Positions 8,174 to 17,168 are shown, counted from the stretch's first letter. The stretch is 64,000 nucleotides of DNA from Chloroflexota bacterium (GCA_013204555.1 JABMNO010000034.1:29228-93227), one strand, 5' to 3'. Notes: generated by a model from the sequence alone, not told the origin. A program made the numbers and translations.

Positions 8174-9613
8174 CTAACCGGGAACGGAATCCCGCGAATA
8201 CATCAATCCTTTTGACGGCTCGATGATTTCGTATGAGACGCCAGCGGTGGTGGCTGCGGATTGGCCTCGATCGGTTATTAAGACGGTGCCGCCAGAGCCA
8301 ACTATCTTGCCGGCGCGGAGGACTGGTTTGCCCCCGACGACGGTGTCGGTTGCGACGCCGGTTTGCGGGTCGATGACAGTGATATCAGCATCGGCGCCGG
8401 GCTCAAGTCGGCCTTTGTTCTCAAGGCCAAACATACGGGCCGGGTTATAGCTGAGCTTTTCGACGGCCTCAAGCGGTTCCAGTGCGCCGAATCTAACCAT
8501 CGCAATGGTCTGCTCGATATTGACGTTGCGGGGGAGGATTCCGCCATCTGAGGCGACTGCGTCGACGATGAACTTGCCGTTGGCATCTTTCGCTGAAGTG
8601 AGAGCGAATGCGGTTGATGGCAGGTTTACCGGGAAGCTCATGGGGACGTTGGAGTCGCCGCGTTCAAATTCTGCAAGGCCCGCCTTGCCCGATACGAGTT
8701 CAAGATGATCGCCTGCGGCCACAACCACCGATCCGTATCCGTCGCTGATCGCTGACCGCATTCCGTCGATATTGGGCGCGTAGTCGCGCAAGCGAAGGCA
8801 GTTGCGTGGGACGTCGTTGAGAACTTCACCGTCCGGGCCGCAATCTCCACGAGTGAAGTTTGGCACGGCCATATGGACTTCGGATACGACGCGTGTCCCC
8901 AGGGACTCGATGATCTGCAACGCTTCCGCAACCTCTTCGTTGGGCTTCAAAATTGAGCCGCGGCAATAGGCGTTGACGTGGGCGATGTGGAGCCTGCCAT
9001 TTGAGCCCAGGATTTCTGGAATCTCACGCAAGCCATCAAGCCGACTACCAGACTCGGTTGTGCCAACATGAAACGCTACGTGTGCTCCCATCCGGTTGCA
9101 TGATTCAATGACTCGCGCTGTGCCTTCGGGCGTCAGAGGGTAGTAACCGCCCCACATTTTGGCGCCAATTGAGCCGGTGGAAAGTCCCTCAGCGATAACG
9201 CTGTCAACTTCGGTCCGCGCTGGCTCAGTGGAACTGATCGAATGGCCGGGTGCGACTCGGATCAATGACGCGACGTTGATACCTGTACCGCCTCGAATTA
9301 TCGACTCGTAGAGAACTTCCATCGAACCGCCAAGATCGATTGCCGTGGTTACACCGGCAAGGGCAAGTTGGTTTAGGCCGATTACGGAGTCAAAACCGAA
9401 ATCCGGTGGACCTGCGAAGTGGGCATGGGCGTCGATGTGGCCAGGGATGACCCATTTACCGGTGACATCAATGACATCGTCGCCCGCGCCTGGCTCGTAC
9501 TCATGAACGATGTCCTGCACAACTCCGTCCGAAACGACAAGGTCTGCCACGGCATCGAAGCGCGTCTTCGTGTCGATGATTCGGCCACCTCGAAGAATTA
9601 TGCGATTTGCCAT
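8174..9613 (-). CDS. Amidohydrolase, cyclic-amidohydrolase/D-aminoacylase-like (copy 2)
   Basis: This is a paralogue of the enzyme at 3794-5221 with the same order of motifs: GHIDAHAH (HxH, about residues 59-65), GAKMWGGYYPLTPE with the candidate bridging lysine, FHVGTTESGS, HIAHVNAYCRG, PRNCLRLRDYAP, DAVASDGG and PGADADITVIDP. The proteins are alike over their full length. The start is the ATG at 9613, which has GGAGG 9 nt upstream; the frame is open 11 codons further but without a better signal. The reaction is probably hydrolysis of an amide or cyclic amide. The start lies only about 37 nt from the divergent gene at 9650, so the two promoters must overlap. Confidence 0.86.
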   Translation of the reverse strand: MANRIILRGGRIIDTKTRFDAVADLVVSDGVVQDIVHEYEPGAGDDVIDVTGKWVIPGHIDAHAHFAGPPDFGFDSVIGLNQLALAGVTTAIDLGGSMEVLYESIIRGGTGINVASLIRVAPGHSISSTEPARTEVDSVIAEGLSTGSIGAKMWGGYYPLTPEGTARVIESCNRMGAHVAFHVGTTESGSRLDGLREIPEILGSNGRLHIAHVNAYCRGSILKPNEEVAEALQIIESLGTRVVSEVHMAVPNFTRGDCGPDGEVLNDVPRNCLRLRDYAPNIDGMRSAISDGYGSVVVAAGDHLELVSGKAGLAEFERGDSNVPMSFPVNLPSTAFALTSAKDANGKFIVDAVASDGGILPRNVNIEQTIAMVRFGALEPLEAVEKLSYNPARMFGLENKGRLEPGADADITVIDPQTGVATDTVVGGKPVLRAGKIVGSGGTVLITDRGQSAATTAGVSYEIIEPSKGLMYSRDSVPG

Positions 9614-9649
9614 TGAGCGTGCCTCCAGAAGGGGTTGGTTCTCCATACA

Positions 9650-10246
9650 ATGGGAACTGTGAATTCGATCATGAAACTCGGGCTTACCGCTATCGTCTTG
9701 GCAATCGTCACGGCGACGCTATCGTACTCTGTCGCCTCGGCTCAGGAGACGCTGGATCGTGGCAAGCATTTCGGAACACTGAGCGAGGGGCCATACGAAA
9801 TTTCGCTGTACGGCCTCCCCGACCCGCCGAACATAGCCAAATTCGCCTTCACGGTGACCGTGGGCTCGATCGCTGAGCAGCGCCTGTTGAGCGATGTTGC
9901 AGTAGAGATAGTCGCGATAGATCCTGATGGCAATCCCGAGTGGCTCAGTCCAGGTCTCAGCTATCCTCCGTTGCCAACAAGTTATGTCGGCAACGCGCCC
10001 CGACCACCGAGCCGATCATTCAGTACACCCGGTAACTGGCTGCTGGAGGTGCGGGTAGATGGCCGGGAAGGCAGGGAGACGGCTCGATTCAGCCTTGATG
10101 TGATTGGTTCCTCAAGGACCGGCACGAACGCGGCAGGCTGGGTATTCGTCATAGCTCTTGGCGGCGTAGTACTGGCGACAGCGTTCGTGACGTGGCGCAT
10201 CAGGCGTGCACAGAAGGCGCGGATCGCTGAACGATCTCCTGAGTAG
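9650..10246 (+). CDS. Secreted or membrane-anchored beta-rich protein of unknown function
   Basis: I do not recognise a family. The protein starts with a signal peptide (basic start, hydrophobic stretch IVLAIVTATLSYSVASAQE) and ends with a single membrane helix (AGWVFVIALGGVVLATAFV) followed by an Arg/Lys-rich cytoplasmic tail. It is therefore a single-pass protein with an extracytoplasmic domain of about 120 residues. That domain has alternating hydrophobic strands and a GNWLLEVRVDG segment, reminiscent of Ig-like or YtkA/CopC-like beta domains. The ATG at 9650 is the preferred start, with one at 9671 as an alternative. It is transcribed divergently from the amidohydrolase and converges on the ABC permease gene, whose stop is 9 nt away. 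Confidence 0.72.
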   Translation: MGTVNSIMKLGLTAIVLAIVTATLSYSVASAQETLDRGKHFGTLSEGPYEISLYGLPDPPNIAKFAFTVTVGSIAEQRLLSDVAVEIVAIDPDGNPEWLSPGLSYPPLPTSYVGNAPRPPSRSFSTPGNWLLEVRVDGREGRETARFSLDVIGSSRTGTNAAGWVFVIALGGVVLATAFVTWRIRRAQKARIAERSPE

Positions 10247-10255
10247 TCGACTGGA

Positions 10256-11050
10256 CTAAGTGATTAGCTTGCGACGCAGGAGAATGAACGCCAGCGGGTA
10301 GAACACTGAGGCGAGACCGATCATGTACAGCAGTCCGTACAGGTGGCTGAGGCCCAGTTCGCCAGTTGAGAGCCCTCGAGCTACGTGAACGGCGCCTGTC
10401 AGCGGCATTGCCCATGCGACCGGCTGAAGTCCGCTGTGGAGTGAGTCGATGGGAAAGAACGCACCGCTGAAGAAGAATATTGGCGTGCCAATTAGCGTGA
10501 AAATGAGCATCATCGAATGCTGAGTCGGCGCTATCGAAGCGTATACGAGGCCCATTCCTCCAAAGACCAGTCCGACGAGGAATCCCAGCGGCAGTATCAG
10601 GATGGCCAGCGGAGAACTCAGCAAACCAAGAATCATCGCCACAATTAGCACTGCGGCGGTCGTCATGGCGGCCCGCGTGGCGCCCCATATGATCTCTCCA
10701 GCAGCTAGCTCACTCAGGTTCACCGGCGCCGAAATCATCGTCTCGTAAATCTTGTGGTTTTCCATGCGCTGGTATGCGCCCCACGAGCAATTGAAAAGCG
10801 CAGGCCACATTGCGTTGGCGGCAATGATGCCGGGTGCAACAAACTCCTGGTAGCTCAGGTCTCCCTGGATCCCTTCCACGAATCGACCGATTCCGAATCC
10901 GACTGCAAGCAGAATAAATAAAGGCTCAATAACGATGGCCGTTGAGTCGATCAGCCAGCCGCCTTTGAATGCCAGCCAGTGCCGGAGCCATACGCCGTAG
11001 ACATTGGACGGGCGGAAATCGATGCCAGTTTTCGTTGCTAGCGAGGTCAT
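10256..11050 (-). CDS. ABC-2 type exporter permease (NodJ-like)
   Basis: This 264-residue membrane protein has about six hydrophobic segments and the ABC-2 layout. It includes FVAPGIIAANAMWPALFNCSWGAYQRMENHKIYETMISAPV, seen around 10730-10850, and a FSGAFFPIDSLHSGLQPVAW-type loop before the last helices. This is the pattern of NodJ/DrrB-like permeases that pair with a separate ATPase. It would export a lipid, drug or polysaccharide-like substrate across the cytoplasmic membrane. The start codon directly abuts the TAA stop of the ATPase gene upstream, so the two subunits are translated together. Confidence 0.88.
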   Translation of the reverse strand: MTSLATKTGIDFRPSNVYGVWLRHWLAFKGGWLIDSTAIVIEPLFILLAVGFGIGRFVEGIQGDLSYQEFVAPGIIAANAMWPALFNCSWGAYQRMENHKIYETMISAPVNLSELAAGEIIWGATRAAMTTAAVLIVAMILGLLSSPLAILILPLGFLVGLVFGGMGLVYASIAPTQHSMMLIFTLIGTPIFFFSGAFFPIDSLHSGLQPVAWAMPLTGAVHVARGLSTGELGLSHLYGLLYMIGLASVFYPLAFILLRRKLIT

Positions 11051-11980
11051 TTATTCATCCCTCAACTCGCGACCAGTCAAATTGAGGAAAACGTCTTCGA
11101 GCGTGGAAATCCTGAATCTCACTGTGGCATTGTCGATTTGGCCTAACTCTCCACGAAGTTGTTCGGGACCGTGCACCACCATTGAGGCGCCTCTGTCGCG
11201 GACCACCTTGCCCATTGATTCAAGTGCGGAGCGCACTGCCAATCCGTTGCCATTGTTTGGCCGAATCACGGCAGTCAGGGAGCCTGCGTGTTCCATCACG
11301 AGATCATCCGGCGTACCTCGCGAGAGGATCTCGCCGTTATCCATGATGACCAGTCGGTCGCAGAGTTGCGCTGCCTCTTCCATGTAGTGGGTAGACATAA
11401 GAATCGTAGCCCCTGCATCTCGAATTCTGTTGAGTTGTTCCCACACACGGTTTCGGCTCTGAGGGTCCAGACCCGTCGATGGCTCATCCAGGATCACGAC
11501 TTTAGGGCGCGTCATGAACGCACGGGCCAGCGTCAATCTGCGCTTCATTCCGCCGGACAACGCGTGGATTCCGGATCCTGAACGGTGATCAAGGCCAAAG
11601 AATTCGAGCATCTCCCGCGCCCGGTCCTGCGCCGCCTTGCCTGTGATGGAGAAGTAACGGGCGTACGTGATGAGGTTCTGGCGAACGTTCAGATCGGGGT
11701 CCAGGCCATCATGTTGCGCCACGACGCCGATGCGGTCACGGACCTTCCGAGGCTCTTTCTCAACGTCGAGGCCATCGACGAAGAGACGCCCTGACGTGAT
11801 GGGCGAGATGCTGGAAAGCATTCGCATGGTGGTCGTTTTGCCAGCTCCGTTGGGGCCGAGCATTCCGAAGATCTCACCGGGCATGACTTCAAAGTCGATG
11901 CCTTTGACCGCATGGAACTCTCCGTAGTCCTTTCGCAGTGCTACGGCTTTGATGATCGGAGGCGTCTGAGTATCTGACAT
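11051..11980 (-). CDS. ABC exporter ATP-binding protein (NodI/CcmA-like)
   Basis: All nucleotide-binding motifs are present: Walker A GPNGAGKTT, a Q-loop in VVAQHDGLDPDLNV, the signature LSGGMKRRL, Walker B VVILDEPS followed by TGLDPQSR, and the switch histidine in MSTHYMEEA. A C-terminal extension of about 80 residues (after about residue 225) ends with ISTLEDVFLNLTGREL, typical of exporter ATPases of the DrrA/NodI type. I start it at the ATG at 11980 (MSDTQTP). The frame continues to a GTG at 12004, and neither start has a strong Shine-Dalgarno sequence. It forms a two-gene exporter with the permease immediately downstream. Confidence 0.9.
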   Translation of the reverse strand: MSDTQTPPIIKAVALRKDYGEFHAVKGIDFEVMPGEIFGMLGPNGAGKTTTMRMLSSISPITSGRLFVDGLDVEKEPRKVRDRIGVVAQHDGLDPDLNVRQNLITYARYFSITGKAAQDRAREMLEFFGLDHRSGSGIHALSGGMKRRLTLARAFMTRPKVVILDEPSTGLDPQSRNRVWEQLNRIRDAGATILMSTHYMEEAAQLCDRLVIMDNGEILSRGTPDDLVMEHAGSLTAVIRPNNGNGLAVRSALESMGKVVRDRGASMVVHGPEQLRGELGQIDNATVRFRISTLEDVFLNLTGRELRDE

Positions 11981-12126
11981 GATCGAAAACGTGGGATATG
12001 CCACGCGAAATTAAGCTAAATAAGGGGTTGCAAAAGGGGAGGAATTCGGGTCATTCGAAGGCGCCATCTCACCGACCCGAACCGTGTAGCGAACCAAAAG
12101 TTCGCGAAACTCATTATCTATGTTTC

Positions 12127-12156
12127 TTGACCCCCTCAACAACCACGTGCTAATTT
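12127..12156 (+). promoter_or_regulatory. Possible sigma-70-type promoter for the gene at 12215
   Basis: A TTGACC hexamer at 12127-12132 is followed after 18 nt by TAATTT at 12151-12156, in an AT-richer stretch between divergent genes. The -10 match is weak, so this is tentative. Confidence 0.3.
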
Positions 12157-12214
12157 GCGGGTTAACCCAATTAAGGGATAGCTGGACCAGTACGTTCAAA
12201 AGAGGGGGTTCGCT

Positions 12215-12997
12215 ATGGCAGAAGCTGGCGGACAAGTAGTCGAATTTAGTGAGGCAACGCCTCAGTCCCGAGGTCGGTCTCCGGCCGCGGCCGCTGCGCC
12301 GTTTATCGCCCAGGTTGAGCAGTTGATCACTCGCGTGAATAACGCGAAGTTGAAGGATGACGAGCAGGTTCTTGCAAATTTGCAGGCCTGGATTGACAGA
12401 GCCGCGAATGGAAACATCGACGTTGACCGGGATGGCCAACGCATCATTGAGACGCTTGAAGACAACGCCGATGAGATGATTCGCTCACGCACACTTGTGC
12501 GGAGGGTGCTGGCTCCACTGAGTGGGATGGCTGTCCTGTATGGGATTATCGCAGCCATTACCGTGACGGCTGTAGCAGCGGACACGTTGTTCCTCGGAAC
12601 CGCCGTATCCATTCCTGCAGCGGCGGTAATCTTTGGAATTGCCGGAAGTTCATTCCGAGTTCTTCTCCGCGTAGTTACCTTCCAGTACCACCAGACTGAC
12701 CCTGGCGCCCTGTTCCTTCTTGGACTAGCGCGACCGGTTATCGGCGGAATTGTGGGTCTGGCGGCATTCTCAATCTTTGGTTCGGGAATGGCGTCACTGC
12801 CTCTGGTTTCCGACCAGGAGACCACGACAAACGTAGCGTTCCTGGCATTCCCTGGCTCAGGCCCAGGAGTGCTGGCTGGTCAGCTAGCGGTATTCGCAAT
12901 TGCGTTCATCGCCGGTCTGATGGAAGGGATATTCATCCCTGCAGCCGGACGTGGCGTCTCTCGTGTAGCCGACAAGGTTGGCAGAGCGACCGCGTAG
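12215..12997 (+). CDS. Four-helix membrane protein of unknown function
   Basis: I do not recognise this 260-residue protein. Residues 1-95 form a soluble, mostly helical N-terminal region with an alanine run and acidic segments. Four predicted membrane segments follow at about residues 99-121, 130-151, 166-189 and 217-238, with a short basic C-terminus. The loop between helices 2 and 3 contains FRVLLRVVTFQYHQTDPG. The start has a strong AGAGGGGG ribosome-binding sequence. It stands alone, with its own likely promoter and a strong terminator directly after the stop, so it is a single-gene unit. No enzymatic motif or cofactor ligand is apparent. Confidence 0.8.
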   Translation: MAEAGGQVVEFSEATPQSRGRSPAAAAAPFIAQVEQLITRVNNAKLKDDEQVLANLQAWIDRAANGNIDVDRDGQRIIETLEDNADEMIRSRTLVRRVLAPLSGMAVLYGIIAAITVTAVAADTLFLGTAVSIPAAAVIFGIAGSSFRVLLRVVTFQYHQTDPGALFLLGLARPVIGGIVGLAAFSIFGSGMASLPLVSDQETTTNVAFLAFPGSGPGVLAGQLAVFAIAFIAGLMEGIFIPAAGRGVSRVADKVGRATA

Positions 12998-13020
12998 TAG
13001 TTGGTATAGGACGAAAACGA

Positions 13021-13051
13021 AAAGGCCGGAGCATTGCTCCGGCCTTTTTTT
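13021..13051 (+). terminator. Rho-independent terminator after the four-helix membrane protein
   Basis: GGCCGGAGC pairs with GCTCCGGCC around an ATT loop, extended by AAA/TTT pairs and followed by a run of seven T. It sits about 25 nt past the stop codon at 12997. The 250 nt that follow, to 13303, hold no gene that I can support. Confidence 0.93.
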
Positions 13052-13303
13052 ATTACGAAATCGGGTGATGAGCTCTCGGTATGAGGGGCTTGTTCAACAC
13101 AACATCCAATGGCACCGGCTCATTGAGGCGCACATTCGCATCCGCCGTGAGGCCGGGCAACATCCAGAGGCACGGCTATTGAAACGCTGACTGACGTCCA
13201 CCGTTGGGCCGGGCAAGCCCGGCGGCTACCGTGATGACGTGGTTGGCGTGCGTCACTCCATCAATCTTGCGTCGCCGGATCGCTCAGAGAGAGACGTCAG
13301 CAG

Positions 13304-13798
13304 CTACGGACGCACCCGGGTGTAGGCCATATACATCCCTATCAGTACGCCGAAGACGGTCACCGGGGGTGCCAGGGATAGGGTTGACAGTATGGCAAAA
13401 CCGCCGAACACCGACCCGGCCGCAACCCAGGCAAGGTTTTTGTTCCTTGTGTAGCCAGACGACCGGTACACCGCCTCGCCCACGACGTAACCAATGGCGG
13501 CTGGAGCAATGAACGCGAGGATGATGCCAACAGACCCGAGAACTGAATACAACGCTATGAAGATCGCATAGAGCCCTAATGAACTCCCTACACCCACCAG
13601 AATGGCGCGTGTCAATTCACTACTGGACGTCTGAGTCATTGGATTCCGCAGCACCTCGCCGTGATCCGGGCAGCGCGCCCCAACGGGTGATTGAATCATG
13701 CACTTGGAGCAAATTAGATCACCGCACCTTGAACAGCCGAGATATGACTCGGTCTCTGGATGCCTTTTACAGTACGTGGGGTCGCGCAGGTCGACCAA
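13304..13798 (-). CDS. Small membrane protein with an N-terminal B-box-like zinc finger
   Basis: The first about 45 residues carry C-x2-H, C-x2-C and C-x2-C pairs plus a further C and H (YCKRHPETESYLGCSRCGD, then ICSKCMI and RCPDHG). This is a B-box-like zinc-binding module of the kind found at the N-terminus of some bacterial rhomboid-like and membrane proteins. Three hydrophobic segments follow, at about residues 63-90, 88-108 and 122-155. No rhomboid catalytic GxSG is present, so it is not a protease of that family. The best start is a TTG at 13798 with no clear Shine-Dalgarno sequence, so the exact N-terminus is uncertain. The function is unknown; the finger may bind a partner at the membrane surface. 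Confidence 0.72.
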   Translation of the reverse strand: MVDLRDPTYCKRHPETESYLGCSRCGDLICSKCMIQSPVGARCPDHGEVLRNPMTQTSSSELTRAILVGVGSSLGLYAIFIALYSVLGSVGIILAFIAPAAIGYVVGEAVYRSSGYTRNKNLAWVAAGSVFGGFAILSTLSLAPPVTVFGVLIGMYMAYTRVRP

Positions 13799-13825
13799 AA
13801 AGTGTGCCTTTCACAGGGGATCTAG

Positions 13826-14512
13826 CTACTCAGGGGTACGGTCGATCCATTCCTGACGATTGCTTATGTCTCTATCGTAAAGGAGTCGATTACGTATTAG
13901 CTGCCTCAACGGAATATCAGGAAGATCCGCCTCACCACCCATTTTTCGGTTTGAAAGAAGTCTTTTCACGACGACCGCGATCACGAAGGCGATGGTGAAC
14001 CATGTGACTTCAATATCCAGGCGAAGTACGACTGTCCAGACCGGAAGTATTATCGCTGAGAGCGCCCACCAGATTGCGCTGTCTCCCTTTCGCCACCATC
14101 CAAAGAGTGCTGGCAGGGCATACAGGAACGGGAGAGGCCAGCTGAGCGTAATCATTGCGCCCATCACGGTTGCCATGCCACGTCCACCACGGAACTTCGC
14201 AAAGGCGGACCAGTGATGCCCCATGATCGCAGCGAAGGCGGCAGTTACTTCGACGTCGAGACCTAGATCAAGTACTTTGCTGGACGCGATGATTACTGGA
14301 ACCGACCCTTTGATGATCACGTCGTACAGGACTACAGGAGCAGCGAGCCAGAATCCACCCTGCCGATAGAGGTTCGAAACACCGATGTTCCCACTGCCGT
14401 GAGATCGTATGTCGATGCCACTCTTAAAACGAGCGGCGAGATAAGCCGACGGAACGGCGCCTATTAGGTAGGCGCCGATTATTACGATGGTTGATGTCGT
14501 GTCCCACATCAT
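13826..14512 (-). CDS. plsY: Acyl-phosphate glycerol-3-phosphate acyltransferase
   Basis: PlsY is an integral membrane enzyme that moves the acyl group from acyl-phosphate to glycerol-3-phosphate, the first committed step of phospholipid synthesis. The three PlsY loops are visible: GSGNIGVSNLYRQGG (normally GSGNxGxTNxxR), GHHWSAFAKFRGGRGMATVMG (normally GHxxxxFxxFxGGKGVAT) and a polar C-terminal region. The hydrophobic helices are spaced as expected. At 228 residues it is slightly longer than usual because of a charged C-terminal tail. Downstream of the PHP phosphoesterase gene by 28 nt, it is probably co-transcribed with it. Confidence 0.92.
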   Translation of the reverse strand: MMWDTTSTIVIIGAYLIGAVPSAYLAARFKSGIDIRSHGSGNIGVSNLYRQGGFWLAAPVVLYDVIIKGSVPVIIASSKVLDLGLDVEVTAAFAAIMGHHWSAFAKFRGGRGMATVMGAMITLSWPLPFLYALPALFGWWRKGDSAIWWALSAIILPVWTVVLRLDIEVTWFTIAFVIAVVVKRLLSNRKMGGEADLPDIPLRQLIRNRLLYDRDISNRQEWIDRTPE

Positions 14513-14540
14513 GATTTGCTACGGACTGTGACGCAGGCTG

Positions 14541-15419
14541 TCAGGAGCGGCTTGGACGGCGGCGCTGGAGTTCACCTACCACGCTTGATGCCGGGCCTGG
14601 TCGATCCAAGCCTCCCGGCAATATCTCATCGGGCGTGCCCTTCGCATGGTAATCACTGCCGCCAACTGGAACGAGATCGTGCTTGCGAGCGACGTCGAGG
14701 TATCGCTTGCGGTCTTCAGCATCGTACTTTTCGGCAAACACTTCAATGCCGTCGAGGCCTTCGCCCTTCAACTGCCCCACAATATCGAAGAATTTCGAAA
14801 TTGTCTGCGGATGGGCGGCGACTGCGACGCCACCGCTGGCATGGATCAGTGCGATGCCCTCTTCGGTGGTGGTTGGTGAGCGTCGAGATCGCGCGGGACC
14901 ATCATCGCCAAGGTACTTATCAAAGGCTTCATCGCGAGTCTTGATATATCCAGCTTCCATCAAGGCGTCGGCGATATGCGGCCGACCTATGGCGCCCCCC
15001 GCGAGTTCACGGACGCGCTCAAAAGTAATCATGAGGCCAAGATCGTTGAGCTTCTTGACGGACCTTTCAATCGCTCCCTCACGTCTGCCACGGAACTCTG
15101 CCAGTGTCTCCAGCAGGTGCGGATCCTGGTGGTCGATGAACAGGCCGACCATATGCACTTCGGACTCCCCAAGGGTAGTGCTTAGCTCCACCCCGGCGAT
15201 CAGATCAAGTTGTGGATACTTGCCGACGACCTCGTAGGCCTCATCCAGTCCGTTGATCGTATCGTGATCACAGATTGCCACCGTGCGCAGGCCAGTCTGG
15301 GCAACCTGTTCGATAAGCGCGGACGGCGAAAGCAGCCCGTCAGATGCGGTGGTGTGCAGGTGGAGATCAACTTTGGGCGGCAAGCAGCCGCTGGCCCACT
15401 CTTCGTTCCAGGCGGTCAA
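14541..15419 (-). CDS. PHP-domain phosphoesterase (RNase AM/YciV-like)
   Basis: The protein begins with KVDLHLHTTASDGLLSP, motif I of polymerase and histidinol phosphatase domains. It continues with AICDHDTINGLDEA (motif II), VELSTTLGESEVHMVG, AVAAHPQ (motif III) and VGGSDYHAKG (motif IV). These histidine and aspartate residues bind three metals. The 292-residue length and inserted helical region (residues 110-190) match YciV/RNase AM, which removes nucleotides from RNA 5' ends or dephosphorylates 3',5'-bisphosphonucleotides. A small-molecule phosphatase role is also possible. Confidence 0.87.
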   Translation of the reverse strand: MTAWNEEWASGCLPPKVDLHLHTTASDGLLSPSALIEQVAQTGLRTVAICDHDTINGLDEAYEVVGKYPQLDLIAGVELSTTLGESEVHMVGLFIDHQDPHLLETLAEFRGRREGAIERSVKKLNDLGLMITFERVRELAGGAIGRPHIADALMEAGYIKTRDEAFDKYLGDDGPARSRRSPTTTEEGIALIHASGGVAVAAHPQTISKFFDIVGQLKGEGLDGIEVFAEKYDAEDRKRYLDVARKHDLVPVGGSDYHAKGTPDEILPGGLDRPGPASSVVGELQRRRPSRS

Positions 15420-15515
15420 CTAACATCACCTCGTCGTTTCGGGCTCATAGTATTGTGGCGGTCAGCAAACGGCGCGCGACCGGGTTCATTGTGAGAATCA
15501 TCCGGTCCGCCTAGC

Positions 15516-17045
15516 CTACTTCGCGATTTCGACAGAACGCGACTCACGAATTACGACTACTTTTATCTGGCCCGGGTAACTGAGAGTTTCCTCTATACGC
15601 TTCACAACGTCCCGGGCGAGTATTGCCGCTTTCGCGTCGTCAACAACGTCTGGACTCACCATGACGCGAATCTCACGGCCCGCCTGGATAGCAAAGCATC
15701 TCTCAACGCCCTCAAATCCGCGCGCTGTGTTCTCCAGGGCTTCAAGCCTCTGGATGTAATGCTCCGCCGTATCTCGTCTAGCACCTGGCCTTGCGGCACT
15801 GAGCGCGTCCGCGGCGGCCACAATGAACGATTCTAGCGTTGTCATCTGGCGATCGTGATGTTCACGAATGGCCTTCTGAATTCGCTCAGACACGCCATAG
15901 CGGCCAACTACGTCTGCACCGGTATCAGCGTGAGGTCCTTCGACCTCATGCGAAAGCGCCTTGCCTATATCGTGGAGAAATCCTGCCGTGCGGCAGACGT
16001 CAACTCGTGCGCCCAATTCCGCCCCCATTAGGGCAGCAAGTATCGACACTTCAATGCAGTGCTGTAGCACGTTCTCGCCGTAGGAGAACCTGAACTTCAA
16101 GCGCCCCATCAGCTTTGTCAGCTCTGGATGCAAGCCACGAATGTTGGCTTCAAGAAGGGCGTCTTCACCGGCACGGCGCGCAATGTCATTCACCTCGCTC
16201 CGGGTACGACTGACGATCTCTTCAATACGAGCGGGATGAATCCGGCCATCCTGAATCATTCGCTCAAGAGAGCGGCGGGCCACCTCTTTGCGGATGGGAT
16301 CAAAACAGGAAACAGTCACAGCGTCTGGTGTGTCATCAATGATGAGGTCAGCGCCAGTGGCCGCCTCAATTGCCCTGATGTTGCGGCCTTCCCGACCGAT
16401 TAGCCGGCCCTTCATATCGTCACTGGGCAGAGCTACAGTCGAGACCGACTGTTCCGATATAACGTCGGACGCGAGGCGCTGAATCGCCCCCCCAATGATA
16501 TTTCGGGCAGTTTCATCTGCACGCTCATGGGCTTCCTGTTCGGAGTCCCGCAGCATTCGGGCCGTATCGAACTGAATATCCTCTTCGACGCGCTTTAAGA
16601 GTTGCTCGCGGGCGTCCAGAACTGAAAGCGAGGAAATCTGCTCAAGACGCTCGACTTCCTTCTCTCTTACCAGAGACAGGTCCGCCTGTTGCTGGTCTAG
16701 TTCTGATTCCCTGCTTTGCAATTTTGAGCGCTGGCTATCCAGGCTTGAATTGCGCTTATCGAGGTTTTCTTCCCGCTGATCAACTCTCCGTTGGTGCTTC
16801 TCTATATCTTGCCGTCGAGACCTTAACTCCGCTTCCGCGGCAGTCTTTGTTTTGAGCGCTTCTTCTTTTGCCTCTAGGAGGATCTCCTTGGACCGCTCTT
16901 CGGCGCGCCTGACCTGCTGTTGCGCCGCTTCAAAGGCTGATCTCGTCTTCTGGCGTGCCAATGCGTTTCGCAGGTAAAAACCGCCTGCGCCTGCCGGAAT
17001 CGAGACAACCAAGGCCACGATGACGGCAACCAGGATCACTTCCAT
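15516..17045 (-). CDS. rny: Ribonuclease Y
   Basis: RNase Y is a membrane-anchored endoribonuclease that starts mRNA decay in bacteria lacking RNase E. This 509-residue protein has the expected order: an N-terminal membrane helix (residues 1-25), a long charged coiled coil (about 30-170), a KH RNA-binding domain around GRLIGREGRNIRAIE (about 205-265), and an HD domain with FLHDIGKALSHE (about 353-364) and further metal-binding residues. It lies 218 nt downstream of ffh in the same direction, with a tandem 11-bp repeat in between. RNase J is encoded at 48933, so both main mRNA decay enzymes of the Gram-positive type are present. Confidence 0.95.
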   Translation of the reverse strand: MEVILVAVIVALVVSIPAGAGGFYLRNALARQKTRSAFEAAQQQVRRAEERSKEILLEAKEEALKTKTAAEAELRSRRQDIEKHQRRVDQREENLDKRNSSLDSQRSKLQSRESELDQQQADLSLVREKEVERLEQISSLSVLDAREQLLKRVEEDIQFDTARMLRDSEQEAHERADETARNIIGGAIQRLASDVISEQSVSTVALPSDDMKGRLIGREGRNIRAIEAATGADLIIDDTPDAVTVSCFDPIRKEVARRSLERMIQDGRIHPARIEEIVSRTRSEVNDIARRAGEDALLEANIRGLHPELTKLMGRLKFRFSYGENVLQHCIEVSILAALMGAELGARVDVCRTAGFLHDIGKALSHEVEGPHADTGADVVGRYGVSERIQKAIREHHDRQMTTLESFIVAAADALSAARPGARRDTAEHYIQRLEALENTARGFEGVERCFAIQAGREIRVMVSPDVVDDAKAAILARDVVKRIEETLSYPGQIKVVVIRESRSVEIAK

Positions 17046-17168
17046 AATGGAATCCTTTGGCCGTCGACTGATTGTCGATGTTTTGGTCTCCGCGTATTGC
17101 GGAGATAGGTTAATTCGTTACTTACGCAAGGTTACGTAGTGGGTGAAATAGGTGTCAAGGAGCCGACG

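Noticed and set aside
12262..12825. A 187-codon minus-strand open frame
   Set aside because: It overlaps the four-helix membrane protein, which has the better ribosome-binding site, a terminator and coherent hydrophobic segments.
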